A DNA stretch of 64,000 nt from Thelephora terrestris (lineage: Eukaryota > Basidiomycota > Agaricomycetes > Thelephorales > Thelephoraceae), in assembly GCA_015956445.1 (NCBI GenBank), contig WIUZ02000009.1, positions 186,001 to 250,000 of the forward strand, read 5' to 3'. The position numbers were made by a program, and so were the translations under genes. Below are positions 21,046 to 32,729 of this stretch, one piece after another (the stretch's first letter is position 1; every line of letters starts with the position of its first letter). The notes under the pieces are model-generated. The model did no database searches and was not told the origin of the DNA. It worked only from the letters and a program-made list of their open reading frames with translations.

Positions 21046-23352
21046 GGTAAAGCCCTTCTTTGTATTCACCCCGCACCCATCTTGACGTTTTCATTAACGC
21101 CCTCATCCCATCAAACGCCCGTACCATAAACCCTTAGTCAAGTTGGATCGGACTCTATAACGCCGGAGATCCGATCTCCGGTGTCTGATTCCACAACGCT
21201 TTTCGTGAGTACTAAGTCCCTCGCTTCACCACCCTCCCTCACCACTGTTTTCGTTTTCCCCTCCCCCTTATCTCTTTTTCGTTCTCGCTTTCCGACAAAT
21301 CGACTGGAACCCTCCTACCACACGGCGCAACACCTTTGGTTTCGCCTCAAACTCGCTCATTTTTTGCCCTGCTCTCGTTTCGTGTCAACGGCACCTCTAC
21401 TTCAACACGCCCGACGACTCGACGCCCATACCCCGACAACATCTCTCTCCCTCCTCAAAACCTCTCTTTTACGACTCATCACCTATCCCCACATCATTAC
21501 TACCCGTTGTTCGTCCCCGCTGTCACCGACTTAATTGACGAATCCAGTAAATTTCTCTGCCTCATTTTCCTCTCTCTCCTACTCTCTTTTTCCCCAGATA
21601 TTTTCCTTCTCTCTCTCTCTCCTTTCTACCGAAACACCAAAAGACATCTACCGACTATGCCCGGCCATTCAAGACACCCGGCGTGGTCTCGAGCGGATCC
21701 AAGATCCCGCTGAGTTATCATCCTTTCTATCTGTTTTCCCTCCCCTTTTCATCATGCCTACTCTCTTTCTCTTGCTATTGGCCGCTTTATCCATAAAATT
21801 AATATCATTTACTCCGTCCTAGCCTAAGCCTGGACGACATACCACCCGTTTTTCCTGGCTCTCGCACCTCCTCCGCGACGCCACGACCCATCGCCCTTGC
21901 AAGACCCTCTTCCGTATCCACCACCTGTGTCCCGTGCGGCCTCGTTCTCATCCTGAACCGACCGTCGCCCCATGACCTCCCCGTTATCCCCTGCTCCGCA
22001 CCCCGTTCTCACCACCTCCCATACCTCAGCCGGATCCGTCGTACACCCATACCTGTCTCCCGCCACCTTTAGTTACCCTTCCCCCTTTTCCGATATGTCT
22101 ACCCCGCTTCCGTTGATCGAAGCCACCCGTGTTCCCATTTCCCGTATCTACGTTTGCCCTTCCCTCTCCATCGCGCGGTCCCACTAGTGTTTAGTTGCCA
22201 CAGTTTGCTAGACTAGTTTTACTTGTATCTGAATACCCGCTTTGAGATGCCGCATAGAGTTCCGACCCCTCATACCTCGTGTGACGCAAGATCTACCCGC
22301 TATTCCAGCAGGTAAGTTTTATCCCTGCCTACAACGCGGCGCACCTTGAAAAAGTTCCCCGCGGTGGCTCCTCTCTCCCATCCTCTTCCCGCACTCTCTG
22401 TTAACTTCTCGCGCGGCGCGGCGGACTCTAAAATGTTCCCCGCGATCCCCGTTCCTAGTTACCCCATTTATTTTATTTTTCCTCCACACTCCCTCTCGCT
22501 CCCCGCGATTGACGCCTTCTCTTTATGTCGCTGCCTTATTTAATTTTTCTATCTTTCCGATCGCATTTTTCCTTCCTCTGACATATCCCCCCTCTTACAT
22601 TTAAATTTCCCGCGACTGCTGCCCATCATTTCACCCTTTTATTTCTCCTTTGTTTGTTCTTTCCCGCAATCCTTTCAACTGCTTGTTGCCTCCCTCCCTC
22701 CCTCCCTCGTCGTTTTCTTTTCTGGGGTTTTCTTCTTCCCTTTACATCTTTTTTTTTATTTTTTTTATTTTCCTTATGGTGGGTACCTGTGGTACAGGTG
22801 AAATATAATTTTTTTTACCTTTCCTACCATGGCCCACGCATTCTCCTTTGTAGACAGTATTCAACGGTCACTCTAGTTACTCTCTGTTTTTCCTTTCACT
22901 GACACATCCAATTTCCTATTCCCCGTTTTGTTTTGTGCCCCGTCTATTTCCTCCGACATCTCATTTTGATCATCACCCTCTTCCAATTTAATAGAAACAT
23001 CAAACTCTATTTTTGGTATATCACAGTGTTTCAATTGACACCTCGGTGCCGCCCTCTTTTCGGCACCAGAATGTTACTTACGTATATAGCCTCCCTGTTC
23101 CCCACGTTTTAATATTCGTCAATTGCGTCACCTCACCAGCGCGTTTTTCCTTCTCACTTCTCCCCTTCCCTAACCTGCATCCTACCAACGCCCCTCCTCT
23201 TCTACTACGTCTTGTTATGGACACACAACATTGCTTCATCCTGGACTCTGAGACTCACAAGTGGAAAAGCATGTAGGATTTCTATACAGGTTACATATCC
23301 TTTATCAGGACTTTGACATCCATTCAGTCTCTCCTGGGAGACGCCCTGGAGG
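21046..23352. other. R pyrimidine-rich non-coding stretch
   Basis: About 2.3 kb, strongly C/T-rich on the plus strand, with homopolymer runs (for example T-rich 22748-22770). The open frames here are short and low in complexity. I see no gene. Confidence 0.6.
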
Positions 23353-23640
23353 GTGTACCACCATCCCTACCATTACGAAGAAGTCCTCATAGTCGACTAC
23401 ATGGGACTGAACTGGGCAACCCCCGAAGACGTCCTTGAATACCTCCAGCAAAACCGGAGCGCCAGACGCCTCCTTCAAAGGATATCCGAAGACGTCCTGC
23501 TCACAGGATGGGACACCACCTACATTGTCCACCCCCTTCTCAATTCTCCACTTCGTCTTGAAAGCTACCACAGCGATGCTGACTTTGTAGAATTAATTTG
23601 TAATAGATTAGAGGCAGAATGCAGGACCAGAGTTGGGTAG
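23353..23640 (+). CDS. R small ORF A1, unknown family
   Basis: About 95 codons, opening without a clear ATG (possibly an exon). Key pattern: IVDYMGLNW, EDVLEYL, SARRLL, YIVHPLL, ADFVELICNRLE. The ORF at 31849-32161 repeats it (LIDYMGQDW, EALEYL, SARELI, YLVHPL). The ORF at 25069 follows the same pattern more loosely. Function unknown; retention of the pattern in several copies supports coding. Confidence 0.5.
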   Translation: MYHHPYHYEEVLIVDYMGLNWATPEDVLEYLQQNRSARRLLQRISEDVLLTGWDTTYIVHPLLNSPLRLESYHSDADFVELICNRLEAECRTRVG

Positions 23641-25068
23641 AGCCAACGACACGGCACTCTGTATTCATGACATGATTGGCTGGACGGCATTATATATATA
23701 TCCTATACCACCCCTCCCCTCGCTCACACGCATAGAATTGTGTCAGACTTCAAGCAATTCAATCCCGGTGAACTGCTACTATCCGGGTGGAGTCGGGACA
23801 CGACCAGAATAGCAGAAGTGGGGGTAAGGGGTCGCCGGTTGTGCAGAGGTCGGGAAGGGGAGAGAAGCTAGACAGAGGAGAGGGAACCACGGTAGGTCGC
23901 GACGTTGTCGGGACGAGAGGGGAGAACTCCGTACTAGCAAACTCCTGCTAGACGATGACGATGGGCTAAGGGGCTAGTGGGCGATGGGCTAGTAGGCTAG
24001 GGGTCTATTGGAACTATGGGGCTAGTGGAATCGATGTCAGAGCGTTCAAGCAGAAGGGAGAAGAGGTGTGAAGAGGCCCAGGGGTTTCTTGGTCGTTCAA
24101 CTAGCTAGTACAGGGTATTTATAGGTAAAGACAGTGCGATCTACGCAAAAGAGATGGGAAAAGTAGCGAACAAATGGAGAAACGGTGGGAGAATAAGAAC
24201 AGGTAGATAGAAGGGGATAAACGAGAGTCCGAGGCAGGGTAGGGAGACAAACGGTTCATCGGGAGGCCGGAACGAGGCTGGGACAGGTCTTACCGAGAGG
24301 ATGGAGCGATCGTGAGAAACAGGACCGAAAGGGGAAGTCTACGGGTTCGAGATCAAAAGATCGTAACCGGGCGGGAGAGCGGGAGCAGTCGAAGATGATT
24401 GGCGAGCGAGAGGGAACGAGTCGACACGTGTATAGACTGAAGGGAACCGGACCGAGGGAGGGGACACATCATCTCGGCGAGATAAGGGATCGGGAGACAT
24501 CGGCCGATCGCAACATCACGTGCCGTTCGGGGAGGACGGCCGCGGAGGCAGAAATAGCGTGCGATGACACGCGTCGAAGGGATCGCGGGAACGGTTCGAT
24601 GATCGGGACGTCAAGTGGGCGTGACCCTCCTGTGACCGATCGAGGGGTCGTCGGCTCGCGTAGTCCATAGCTAGCGGGGTAGGGAGGTAGGGACTGGGGA
24701 CTAGCGCTAGATTCGAAGGTCGCGCGAATAGACAGCGGGTCACCGGTTGCATATGGAAATGGCCGCCCAATCACCAAACCATATCACACCACGGAGCGCC
24801 CAGCAATGACATAACCCTGCAGACGGCGACCTCAGCTCTCCTTCACATCCCAACCGCCTCCTCTTCTTTAACCATTCACCATCTCTCAGCAGCCTGCCAA
24901 CCTTACTCTAACACATTACGGTGCTATTTATTCTTCCCCGTATTCACCAAGGAAAGCCCTGCTGGTATGTATCCAACTTCGGCGTTACCCTCCTTTCAAT
25001 GAATTACATTTCAAGCAGATAACTTCACCACCAACCCTCCTTTCCTTCACTTCAAGCTTTTTTCCGCC
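23641..25068. other. R spacer, purine-rich on the plus strand
   Basis: A TATATATATAT at about 23691-23701 is followed by a G/A-rich stretch (about 23815-24720). This is a sharp reversal of the base skew seen at 21200-23350. No convincing gene is seen; open frames are short and lack family matches I know. The TATA run could be a promoter for the small ORF downstream. Confidence 0.5.
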
Positions 25069-25350
25069 ATGTCCACCAAGACCCTGCATTGCACTCGATC
25101 TACCCTCACCCTCCCTACAAAAACGGACTTCAAAACGGAAGCAGACCTCCTTGCTTACTATTTCTACAATATTGATGCCTGCCGCACACTGTTGCGAACA
25201 GTCCAAGAGCAGCAAGACAGGACAGGAGTCATTGTCTATTTCAGACACCACCTCCTCTATTCTCCCATTTCCATCCATCCCGGCGCAACCGAAGATTACG
25301 TGCAGGACCTGTTTGGATACGAGTTGTCTATAATCAACCCGTATCTATGA
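25069..25350 (+). CDS. R small ORF B1, unknown family
   Basis: 93 codons from a good ATG context (GCCATGTCC). Pattern: TEADLLAYYFYN, ACRTLL, TGVIVYFRHHLLYSPISI, TEDYVQDLFG. It can be aligned with B2 at 32337 and, more loosely, with A1/A2. Small acidic protein with no signal peptide or known domain. Confidence 0.5.
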   Translation: MSTKTLHCTRSTLTLPTKTDFKTEADLLAYYFYNIDACRTLLRTVQEQQDRTGVIVYFRHHLLYSPISIHPGATEDYVQDLFGYELSIINPYL

Positions 25351-25732
25351 TTGTAGTTGGCAGCCTCTAAACTTAGACAAACTTGTTCTCCCCATTGTGT
25401 AAATCCATGCGTATATTTTTGCCGTACAAACACCATCAAATGTTCAATCAAAATGAACAAATGATGAGTGGTGATCATAAAACTCAATATCACTGATAAA
25501 CAAGGATGCCACGTCACAACAAGAAAACCCTTCACAACCGCTCTCCTACCGTTTGGCAAAACCCTTCCAACCCCCAACCTTACCCAAACAACCATTCATA
25601 CAGACACATGGGTATCCCCTCCTCATATTTTGTCCAGAATCCCAACACGCTACAATGGGAACGAATGTGAGTTCCACGTCGCACACCATACCCCAACCCA
25701 TTGATCCCAACTCAGTCTCAGCGTTGATTCCA
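25351..25732. other. R sequence up to the Plavaka insertion
   Basis: 382 bp without a gene I can support. The last 40 bp (actcagtctcagcg...) weakly resemble the sequence before ORF A1, as expected if Plavaka landed just upstream of ORF A2. Confidence 0.4.
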
Positions 25733-25942
25733 CATCTGGAAAAACCTTGCCGACTAGACGACACTAGGCGGCACTATCTGAAGGTACGACAGCATAGCCG
25801 TGGTATTCATCAACTACACATCAGGGATCGCTGATCCGAACTCCCAATCTTGCCGCCTGTCAAGGAGAGCAGACAGCTCACTAGAGGGAAACCGACCTTC
25901 ATTAGGGTAAAGCCACCACTGGTACATTATCTTGCACGGAAA

Positions 25943-28900
25943 TTAGAGAACAAAATACATATTTTTGTCTGAAAATGGGTTGAGGTAAAATACACTACAC
26001 TTATCGAGCACGTTCTCCGAAGTCCAATCCCCCGGAATCACCTGGCCAAACTTGGGAAACAGGTGTGCGCTACGTCGAATCGAAGATACCGGAACGATAC
26101 TTGCTACACATCCGCCACTCTGTGCACTGCGTTTTAGTTTGTGCATTCCGTGATCACTCTCGGGGGCGGTGAATTTTGAGAACCAGTCGATGTAGGCAAG
26201 GCGCTCAGAAGGCCCTTGGGCCTCACCTCCTGGTAACGAAAACACCACCCGGACCTGCCCTATGCGGTAGCCTGTTGACTTGTTGAGCGTTGAGTTAGCA
26301 TTGATGTAGGTTTGATCACACCTTCCACGCCCGTTTCCCCACCTGACCCCATGTTCACTAAGGCAGTATCGAACCGTGCAGGAACAATCAAACCTTTCTT
26401 CGAGTGTCGCTCTGGCCGCACGTAAATCGCGTCCAAGGTCAGATTTTTGCCACGACCTGAATCGGCAGGTTTGGTAAACTTCAGTTTGTGGTAAACAGCG
26501 ACTGAAGTAAATGGGAGTTTCGTGTAAAGAATGGCGCATTCAACTTGGTTCGGGGTGAGTTGGGGTCCAGAGTGTTTCGAAATGACGAGGTAGCGACGCA
26601 ATGCTTGGTGGAAAAATGTGGCGCCATACTTGGCAACAATGTCATCTAAGTCAACCGCCGTTTGAGATGGGAATTTCGTGAGTGTCAGGACCCCATTGTA
26701 TTCCATAGGAGGTTGAGGGGTCGGCACGATCGTGGTGTTTTTTCCGAGACGCTGGCACTCTAAGTAGCTTCGATGACGTAGGATCTTCTCTTTTCGTTCG
26801 AGCCAAACAGTCATTTGTGCGTACTCATCCCGGTGGTTAGTTGCACGATAAGCATCCTTCGCAAGATCGATGTGGAGGCGCTCCGTGTATTCGGTGTTGT
26901 AATTGTCCGTCGTCCCAAACAACTCAATTGAGTCAACATAATGAGTGAGGGAGTGAAGCTTCGGCAAGTTGAAGTTCTCGCGAATTCCGAGCTCAACAAA
27001 TATGTCTTTGTTGGCATGAAAATTGCGAAGGGACTGACGAAGGAGTTGTAGGGTTTCGGAAGTGTGGATTGGGTATTGAGCAAGATAGAGAAAGTCAAGG
27101 AGGGCTCGAGTGGATCGGATGAGGCGAAGAGGGGATGCACCACCCGGAAGATCCATATCAACGATGAGTCCGAGGAGGATACGGCACATGTCAGCATGTT
27201 CTTTTCCAGTCAGCCGTGAAAGGGAGGTAATTCCCTTCGTGAACGATCGGATATTGAAGTTGGGGGGAAGGCACCGACACCGCGCATCGAGATCCCTCTT
27301 GTTGAAGGCGGTCGTAATCCAAGCAACGAGGTGTTTCATTACCCCTTGGTACAGTTGATGGAGAATATCGGGGGTGAGGGATAAATAGATATCAGAGTAT
27401 GGCAGGGTCTCCCAGAAAGGGTGAACAATCGGTTTGATACCAGCTTCAGAACAAGCGGCGGCGTACCCAGCCGGGTCGCTGTCAAATGTTGCGAGCACAT
27501 CCAAAACCTTTTGTAGGTCCCGATATGAGGACCCGGTGTCAAGTTTGCCAAGTTCCTTTCGGTCTACATTGCACTTAGGGCACTCTCCTGTCTTGCAGCC
27601 TGAGACGAGTACCTGTTCTGGATAGTCGCCGACAAAACAAGCGAAGAGAGGGAGAGTATGGCGAGTGATGCAATTTCCACTGGTCATCTCGACTCCAGTC
27701 TCCCCGACATGCTTTAGGGGATTGAGAATGCGGGAGAAGCAGTGGTGGAAAAGGTTGGCGATCATACAACGGCGCGAGGCAGTGCTCGGAACATGTGGCA
27801 ACTGTGTTGTCGGTAGGTAACCGACGAGAACATGGGTTCGCCGTGAGGGCTTCCGCCGGATATCCTTCAGGATGTTCCCAATCGTCATGTACACTGGGTA
27901 GGCGGCCTTCGTCCCAAATAGTATGACTCGTGTTTTATCTGACGAGAGCATGACCGGGATGATCGTGATCCCGGGGAATTTTCTTCTGAGCTCTTTCTGC
28001 AGAAAACTGTCAGATCAATCACGGAAATTGAAAGAACGCGAGATCTGACCTGACGGGTCCACCACCACTGCCCACTGTTCATCTCTGAGAAGATGCGGGA
28101 CTTTTTGTCTGGGCCGGTGTAGTGTTCCTCGGGACCATGAACCAAAACCTCCGCAACTTCCGGGTCACCATAGAGAACTCGAACACATTCGAGTATGTCA
28201 CGGTGATAGAATTCGTATTTCTGTCCCGCAACCTCAACTTCCTCTCGAATGAATTGAGGAAGTCCATTTGGGAGTTTCGTGTCGATGATGTTGTTAAGTT
28301 GTTCGGAATTTGAAAATGACAATCCGAGTGCTTCCGAAAGCTGAAAACATACAGCTCGTACCCAGCCGAATTGATGATAAAGAAAAGCTTACGCCGTTGA
28401 TCTGCAACAGTTCCGACAATGCCGTGGAACTTGGGCCTCTTAGCTTTGCCCAGCGAGCGACCTCCCATTCCAGCTGGGTCGAAAAGGGAGCCCATTCAGA
28501 CAGCCTGGTTTCCTCGGTGCCAAGGCCACTGGCATACGGCTGGTATCCAGACAGTGATGGCTGCGCCCTCAATGGTTTCCCAGCACCTGGGAACTTCACA
28601 ACGAACGGTGCAGGTGGATTACTTTGTACCTCTGATGACTGACTCTGGTGGGCTGGTAGGCTTTGGCATCAACAGCGGAAATCGTTCAAGTCTGATAAAA
28701 CTCACTCGTATGTGACACGTGGTCAGTACCGGCACCTGATGTAGTCCTGGGACTTGGCGGCAGTGGGCCTGTCTCTAAGTGTGATGCCTGATCCTGATCA
28801 CTATCATCATCGGAATCATCGGTGTCGGAGTCGAAAATAACCGAGACCTGGGTATTTTGCGGGCGTGCGGCAAGGCCAGGAGTGTCTTCCAGCACATGCT

Positions 28901-29177
28901 GGGGACGTCTATCATCAGCATTGTCCCCACAATCCGACATCTCGATATCGATGACAATAGGAGTTGTGTTGCTGGTACCGTCAAGGTCCGTCATTTCAAC
29001 ATCTGTTGCAAAGGAAGGGCCGGGATTTTCCTCGCTAATCGTCCTAGGGTAGGTCGGCTGGAGGCGGTCGCGGGCCAAAGCACAGCGGGGGTCACGAGAA
29101 AGCCGCAGGTGATTTACAAAACCTTTGGGGGCAAAATCTCGACCACATCCTGAACATTTGTCTGTTGCAGAGGTCAT
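25943..29177 (-). CDS. Plavaka transposase
   Basis: The minus-strand gene starts at 29177. Exon 1 begins with a C2HC-like finger (CSGCGRDF...GFVNHLRLS...C) and an acidic linker. Middle exons carry PFSTQLEWEVARWAKLRGPS and YEFYHRDILECVRVLYGDPE. A large exon (26322 to about 28000) holds the catalytic core: PVIMLSSDKTRV, AYPVYMTIGNILKDIRRKPS, FVGDYPEQVLVSGC, LTPDILHQLYQGVMKHL, and the hallmark FGTTDNYNTEYTERLHIDLA. A 43-bp intron (26279-26321) leads to the last exon with GYRIGQVRVVF, LAYIDWFSKF, HLFPKFG and DWTSENVL, ending at 25943. The protein cuts and pastes DNA at the inverted repeats. No disabling change was seen, although the internal introns near 28000-28060, 28310-28400 and 28600-28690 are my estimates. 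Confidence 0.85.
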
Positions 29178-29304
29178 TGTGGTCGAGAAATAAGCCTAGT
29201 AATTTTATAGGAATTTGCAAAAAAAATCCTTTTTCGGAGCCAGAAAGTGTGACATCGCATAAGAACTGGTGGAAACGAAGTTGACTTCTCTCTGACCCAC
29301 CACC
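29178..29304. promoter_or_regulatory. Plavaka divergent promoter
   Basis: 127 bp separate the transposase start (29177, minus) from the companion start (29305, plus). An AT-rich stretch (gcaaaaaaaatcc) lies inside. It must serve both genes unless upstream exons exist. Confidence 0.5.
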
Positions 29305-31297
29305 ATGGCGAAAGGAGGGAAGGCTGGCAAGAAGAACACAAAGGCTGCCCCACCCGCGACCACCCGTTCTACGCGGTCAACAACCGGCCAACAAAAGAGG
29401 AAAAGAGCCTTGATGAATCCATTGGAACAGGGTGGGGAGGTCGCGTCTAATAAGAGTAAGTGAATCTTTTCTCGCCGTCTACACCAGAGCTCAATGTTCC
29501 TGGGTTAGAAACACATCTCTCCAATTTGCCAGATGCTTCGAGCGACAAGGCTGAAGACAAAGAGGGTGAGCTTGGCACTCGGTTCCTCCCAAGCCAACAC
29601 TCACGTTCATCATATAAGCCGAGAGCGCTGTGGTCCAGCAACCTGTGAGGGCTGCACCAGTGCGCCCGAATCTTTCATCATCCCTAGAGAGCAGTGAAGA
29701 AAACGAGGGTGAGTGTTTTGGCAAATTGCCAGACTCTGCGGTGAGTGGCTAACTCATCACTCAAGCTCAAGAAAGCGATGGACTCGTCGCCAGTGATGAA
29801 GAGCCAGACGTGCTGACAGCTAAGCAAATAAATGCTGAGGTGAGGAAATCGATTTGAACGGTGACAGCGCAATTGAATTGTACAACAAAAGCAGCCGATT
29901 CCGGTCCTAAGCCGTGGCTCGGGAACAAAAACAAAAACTGCCAATGCGGGAAGGGCCGGGAAACGTGCGGCGCAAGCCATGAACGAAGTATGTTTTTTCT
30001 CTGTGTATAAATTAGTTGAGCTCATGTTTGCTGACACAACGCACTCAAATACCTGTGTGTTAAGGTCCCGTCTATAGTGGGATCGCAACAACCAATTGAG
30101 GAAGGCAATCAAGACTCTGCCCTTGACATGGCGCTGCTCAACGTTCTACCGATTGTCTCGGCTCCCATCCCTGAAACCATGCCTCCTGGCGCTCCGCCCA
30201 TCGTCTCAGTTCCTGTCCTTCACCCAACGTTGCCTGATGTTGCACCCGTCATACCGGCTCCCGTCCCCGCACCCGTTGTGATTCTACCCGCGGTTCTCCC
30301 TGCAGCACTCCCCCTTCCACAACCCAGGAACACCTGGTTGGCCGCAACAAACCTCATCATTGGGGATGATGGTCGACTCCAGCAGTCTGCTCAGAGTCCC
30401 GAGATCAGCAAATATATCTCCAAGACGGTTCGATTGGCGAGCTTGAAAGTCTTCTTCATCAACGCATTTCCGGACCCAGTAAAGCAAAATGACTGGCTCA
30501 CCCAATCCCTTGTCACTGTGCTCCAAGAACATGCAAAAACGGACCAAGTGGCCCATCAAGTCAACCTACGCGCCCAACAGGACCATCAGTACATGACCGC
30601 GCTGATGAGCATGGTATGTTGCTGGGCTGACGCACCTTTCTGTCGGTTGGATTTCTGACTCGTCTCAGACAACAGGTAGATGGTGTAATGCCCGCCAGCC
30701 TATAATTGACAACGCGAGGGCATTGATCAAGTCGAAGGAGTGTACCTATGGGTTGGATGGATTGGACCAAGCGGGTGTGGTTGCCAAGGTGGAAAAGTTG
30801 CTTGATCACGAAGCGTTCCATTTTGGGAAGGCAAACTCGGTCAGTCTCCCAGCGCGCTTTGGGACAATTCGCTCAACAATTAATTGGCTTTCAAGGGAGC
30901 ACCAAACAGGGGAGCTCCATACCAGCACCCCGAGATTTCGTCCTGCATTTCCCGCTTTTTCAAGGGTCGCAATAGTTATGGTGTCGAATATTCAACACAA
31001 TTCCACCACGGGAAGTACGGCGTCCAAATGCCACAGTCGATTGTCGCATTAGTTACGACAGGGGTGAACTATCTATCCCACCAAGCGATGGTCCCACGTA
31101 CTGACCCTCAACGACAGATTGAAGCGGCCCTCCGCGAATGGGCGACAGGTGTGCTAGTCAAGCGCCCGTTCACGGAAACCGACCATCGTACAACTTATCG
31201 AGAGCACCTCAAGGCCATGCAAATGGCAAGAAACTCGGAAAACGGTGAATCTAAATATGAGCGTATGTTATCAACAATCTACATTCAAACCATGTGA
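29305..31297 (+). CDS. Plavaka companion gene, DUF6532-like
   Basis: Starts at ATG 29305 (ACCATGGCG) with a basic Lys/Arg-rich N-terminus (KGGKAGKKNTKAA, nuclear-localisation-like). Several short exons follow, split by introns such as the one opening at GTAAGT 29457. A main exon near 30065-30613 is Pro/Val-rich and then helical (ISKYISKTVRLASLKVFF). The next exons carry QPIIDNARALIKSKE, YQHPEISSCISRFFKGR, ALVTTGVNYL and EAALREWATGV, ending at the TGA 31295-31297. From memory this order matches the DUF6532 proteins that accompany Plavaka elements. Its role is unknown; by analogy with second genes of CACTA elements it may bind the ends. The exon list is approximate. Confidence 0.7.
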
Positions 31298-31848
31298 GTG
31301 TACTCGCCGGCTTGTGACTGCGGCGAAACCGACTGAATCTTACATAAAGGAAATGCCTCGATGGCGGCAAACTGACTAGCACCCCAACCACCACCATGTC
31401 AAGGAAGAAATTAGTGATAGACATAGATGCAATGGAGGAGTAGAGGGTATCGCGTAGATATTTCCCGCAGTATTGCTCAAATTTTGAATGTCAAGTTTGT
31501 TCGGAATACCACCGAGAGAGAACGCCGTAATCGTGCTATTGAGTCATATACTAGGGGTATATACTGACTATTGGACTATCTACTGTTCAAATATGAGAGC
31601 GTTAGGCGAAGACTACGAGCAGTAGTATGAGGGATATACATTAGAACTATCCCTCAGCTACGCGACTGCATTATACGAAGGATAGCCGAAGAATGCGGCG
31701 GTACAGGAGGGGTATAGAGGAACTATTGGACGGCTATGCCCATAGGAGGAGTGCTAACCCCGTGGCTATGGCCTCTGAACAATACTTGATCGAGTAGCAA
31801 CGCATAGGCTCGCGTAGCTCCACCTAGTCGGCAAGGTTTTTCCAGATG
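31298..31848. other. Plavaka right subterminal region
   Basis: 551 bp after the companion gene, AT/GA-rich with loose repeats (ctattggact, ggggtatat) and ending in the inverted repeat. No gene is seen. Subterminal repeats are common transposase-binding regions. Confidence 0.5.
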
Positions 31849-32161
31849 CACCCCACCAAACCTAGACAAATACGACAGTTATGACACCATATGTCTCATC
31901 GATTACATGGGACAAGACTGGAAAACCGATGTTGAGGCCCTGGAATACCTGAAGACCAAGAAGAGTGCACGGGAATTGATTTCACGCCAAGCCTGGACTC
32001 TCACGTATCAAGGAGTGGGAGTAATGTATCTCGTCCATCCCCTGTTCGAAGTACCCCTAGTCCTTGGCCCCTTTGACACTGAAGCAAGTGTATTACGAGT
32101 AGTTACAAATCGGTTGGATACACTAGAGAAGATAGCAGCCAGAACTACCAGGTATGCTTAG
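31849..32161 (+). CDS. R small ORF A2
   Basis: Open from the Plavaka junction: TPPNLDKYDSYDTICLIDYM, then EALEYLKTKKSARELI, YLVHPLFEVPLVLG, RVVTNRLD. It is a paralogue of A1 (23353-23640). Plavaka landed just upstream of the conserved part, so its 5' side is separated. Element part; function unknown. Confidence 0.5.
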
Positions 32162-32336
32162 ACACTTCAATCTCCCCATTCAAAGCCTTCACAAGCAACC
32201 AACCAAAATCACAGGTTTAGGAAAAAGCCGGCTCCTCACGGGACCAAAATGATCGAGGTGATCGCAAACAAGTCTGCCAGCACATCACCCTCAACGGCAA
32301 GACCATCTCAAAACTACACCCTACCTCTCCTTCAGC

Positions 32337-32678
32337 ATGCGAGTCCTCAATTATCACGTCATTCCACAAGGACTGGATACTTATTGGTCAACCGCCCTCG
32401 AACTTTACTGCTATCTGTATAGCAATGAAAGCGAACGCACCCGCCTACAGACAATAGTCAATCAGTTAGGAGACCATAATGGCCAACAATTCATCATCTA
32501 CCACCGCTGCGACCCCTTTTCCATACGCCTCACAGTTGGGCAAACCGACGAGTCATTCGTACAGCACATTGGATGTCTCCTCCAAGGTGTAGGGTTCGGA
32601 ATCCCTCAAAACCCTTTCATTCAAGGTATTTTCAGCTACCTTAGGTGCATTATCATAAATAAGTCATTATTGTTCTAG
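32337..32678 (+). CDS. R small ORF B2
   Basis: 113 codons from ATG 32337, ending about 50 bp before the right LTR. Pattern: STALELYCYLYSNES, GQQFIIYHRCDPFSIRL, TDESFVQHIGCLL. This matches B1 in spacing (YYFYN..., VIVYFRH...SPISI, TEDYVQDLFG). The A-B order is thus present twice in R: A1-B1 and A2-B2. Confidence 0.5.
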   Translation: MRVLNYHVIPQGLDTYWSTALELYCYLYSNESERTRLQTIVNQLGDHNGQQFIIYHRCDPFSIRLTVGQTDESFVQHIGCLLQGVGFGIPQNPFIQGIFSYLRCIIINKSLLF

Positions 32679-32729
32679 ACTAGTTGGATGATTGCGATCA
32701 GGGACGATCGTTTAAAAGTTCCCCGCGGA

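Larger units (their letters stand above)
25733..31848. mobile_element. Plavaka-type DNA transposon, autonomous-looking
   Basis: 6116 bp bounded by 25-bp inverted repeats CATCTGGAAAAACC-TTGCCGACTAG (25733-25757; reverse complement 31824-31848). It carries a Plavaka transposase (minus) and a divergent companion gene (plus). Plavaka is an Agaricomycete branch of the CACTA-like transposases; that name comes from memory of its conserved core. Only a 2-bp CA repeats outside the ends, so the target duplication is not decisive. Both genes look intact, so this may be an active copy. Confidence 0.8.

Noticed and set aside
21181-23276. Series of 65-125-codon plus-strand ORFs in the pyrimidine-rich part of R
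   Set aside because: Low-complexity Ser/Leu/Phe/Pro products from C/T-rich DNA, overlapping in several frames and without recognisable motifs.
24395-24777. ORFs of about 90-100 codons on both strands in the purine-rich spacer
   Set aside because: Arg/Gly- or Pro/Ser-rich products that mirror each other; composition explains them.
25728-31853. A clear 3-bp target duplication for Plavaka
   Set aside because: Only a 2-bp CA repeats outside the inverted repeats, which could be chance; the inverted repeats themselves are solid.
32690-32729. Polypurine tract before the right LTR of R
   Set aside because: The sequence before 32730 is mixed (tttaaaagttccccgcgga) and does not look like one.
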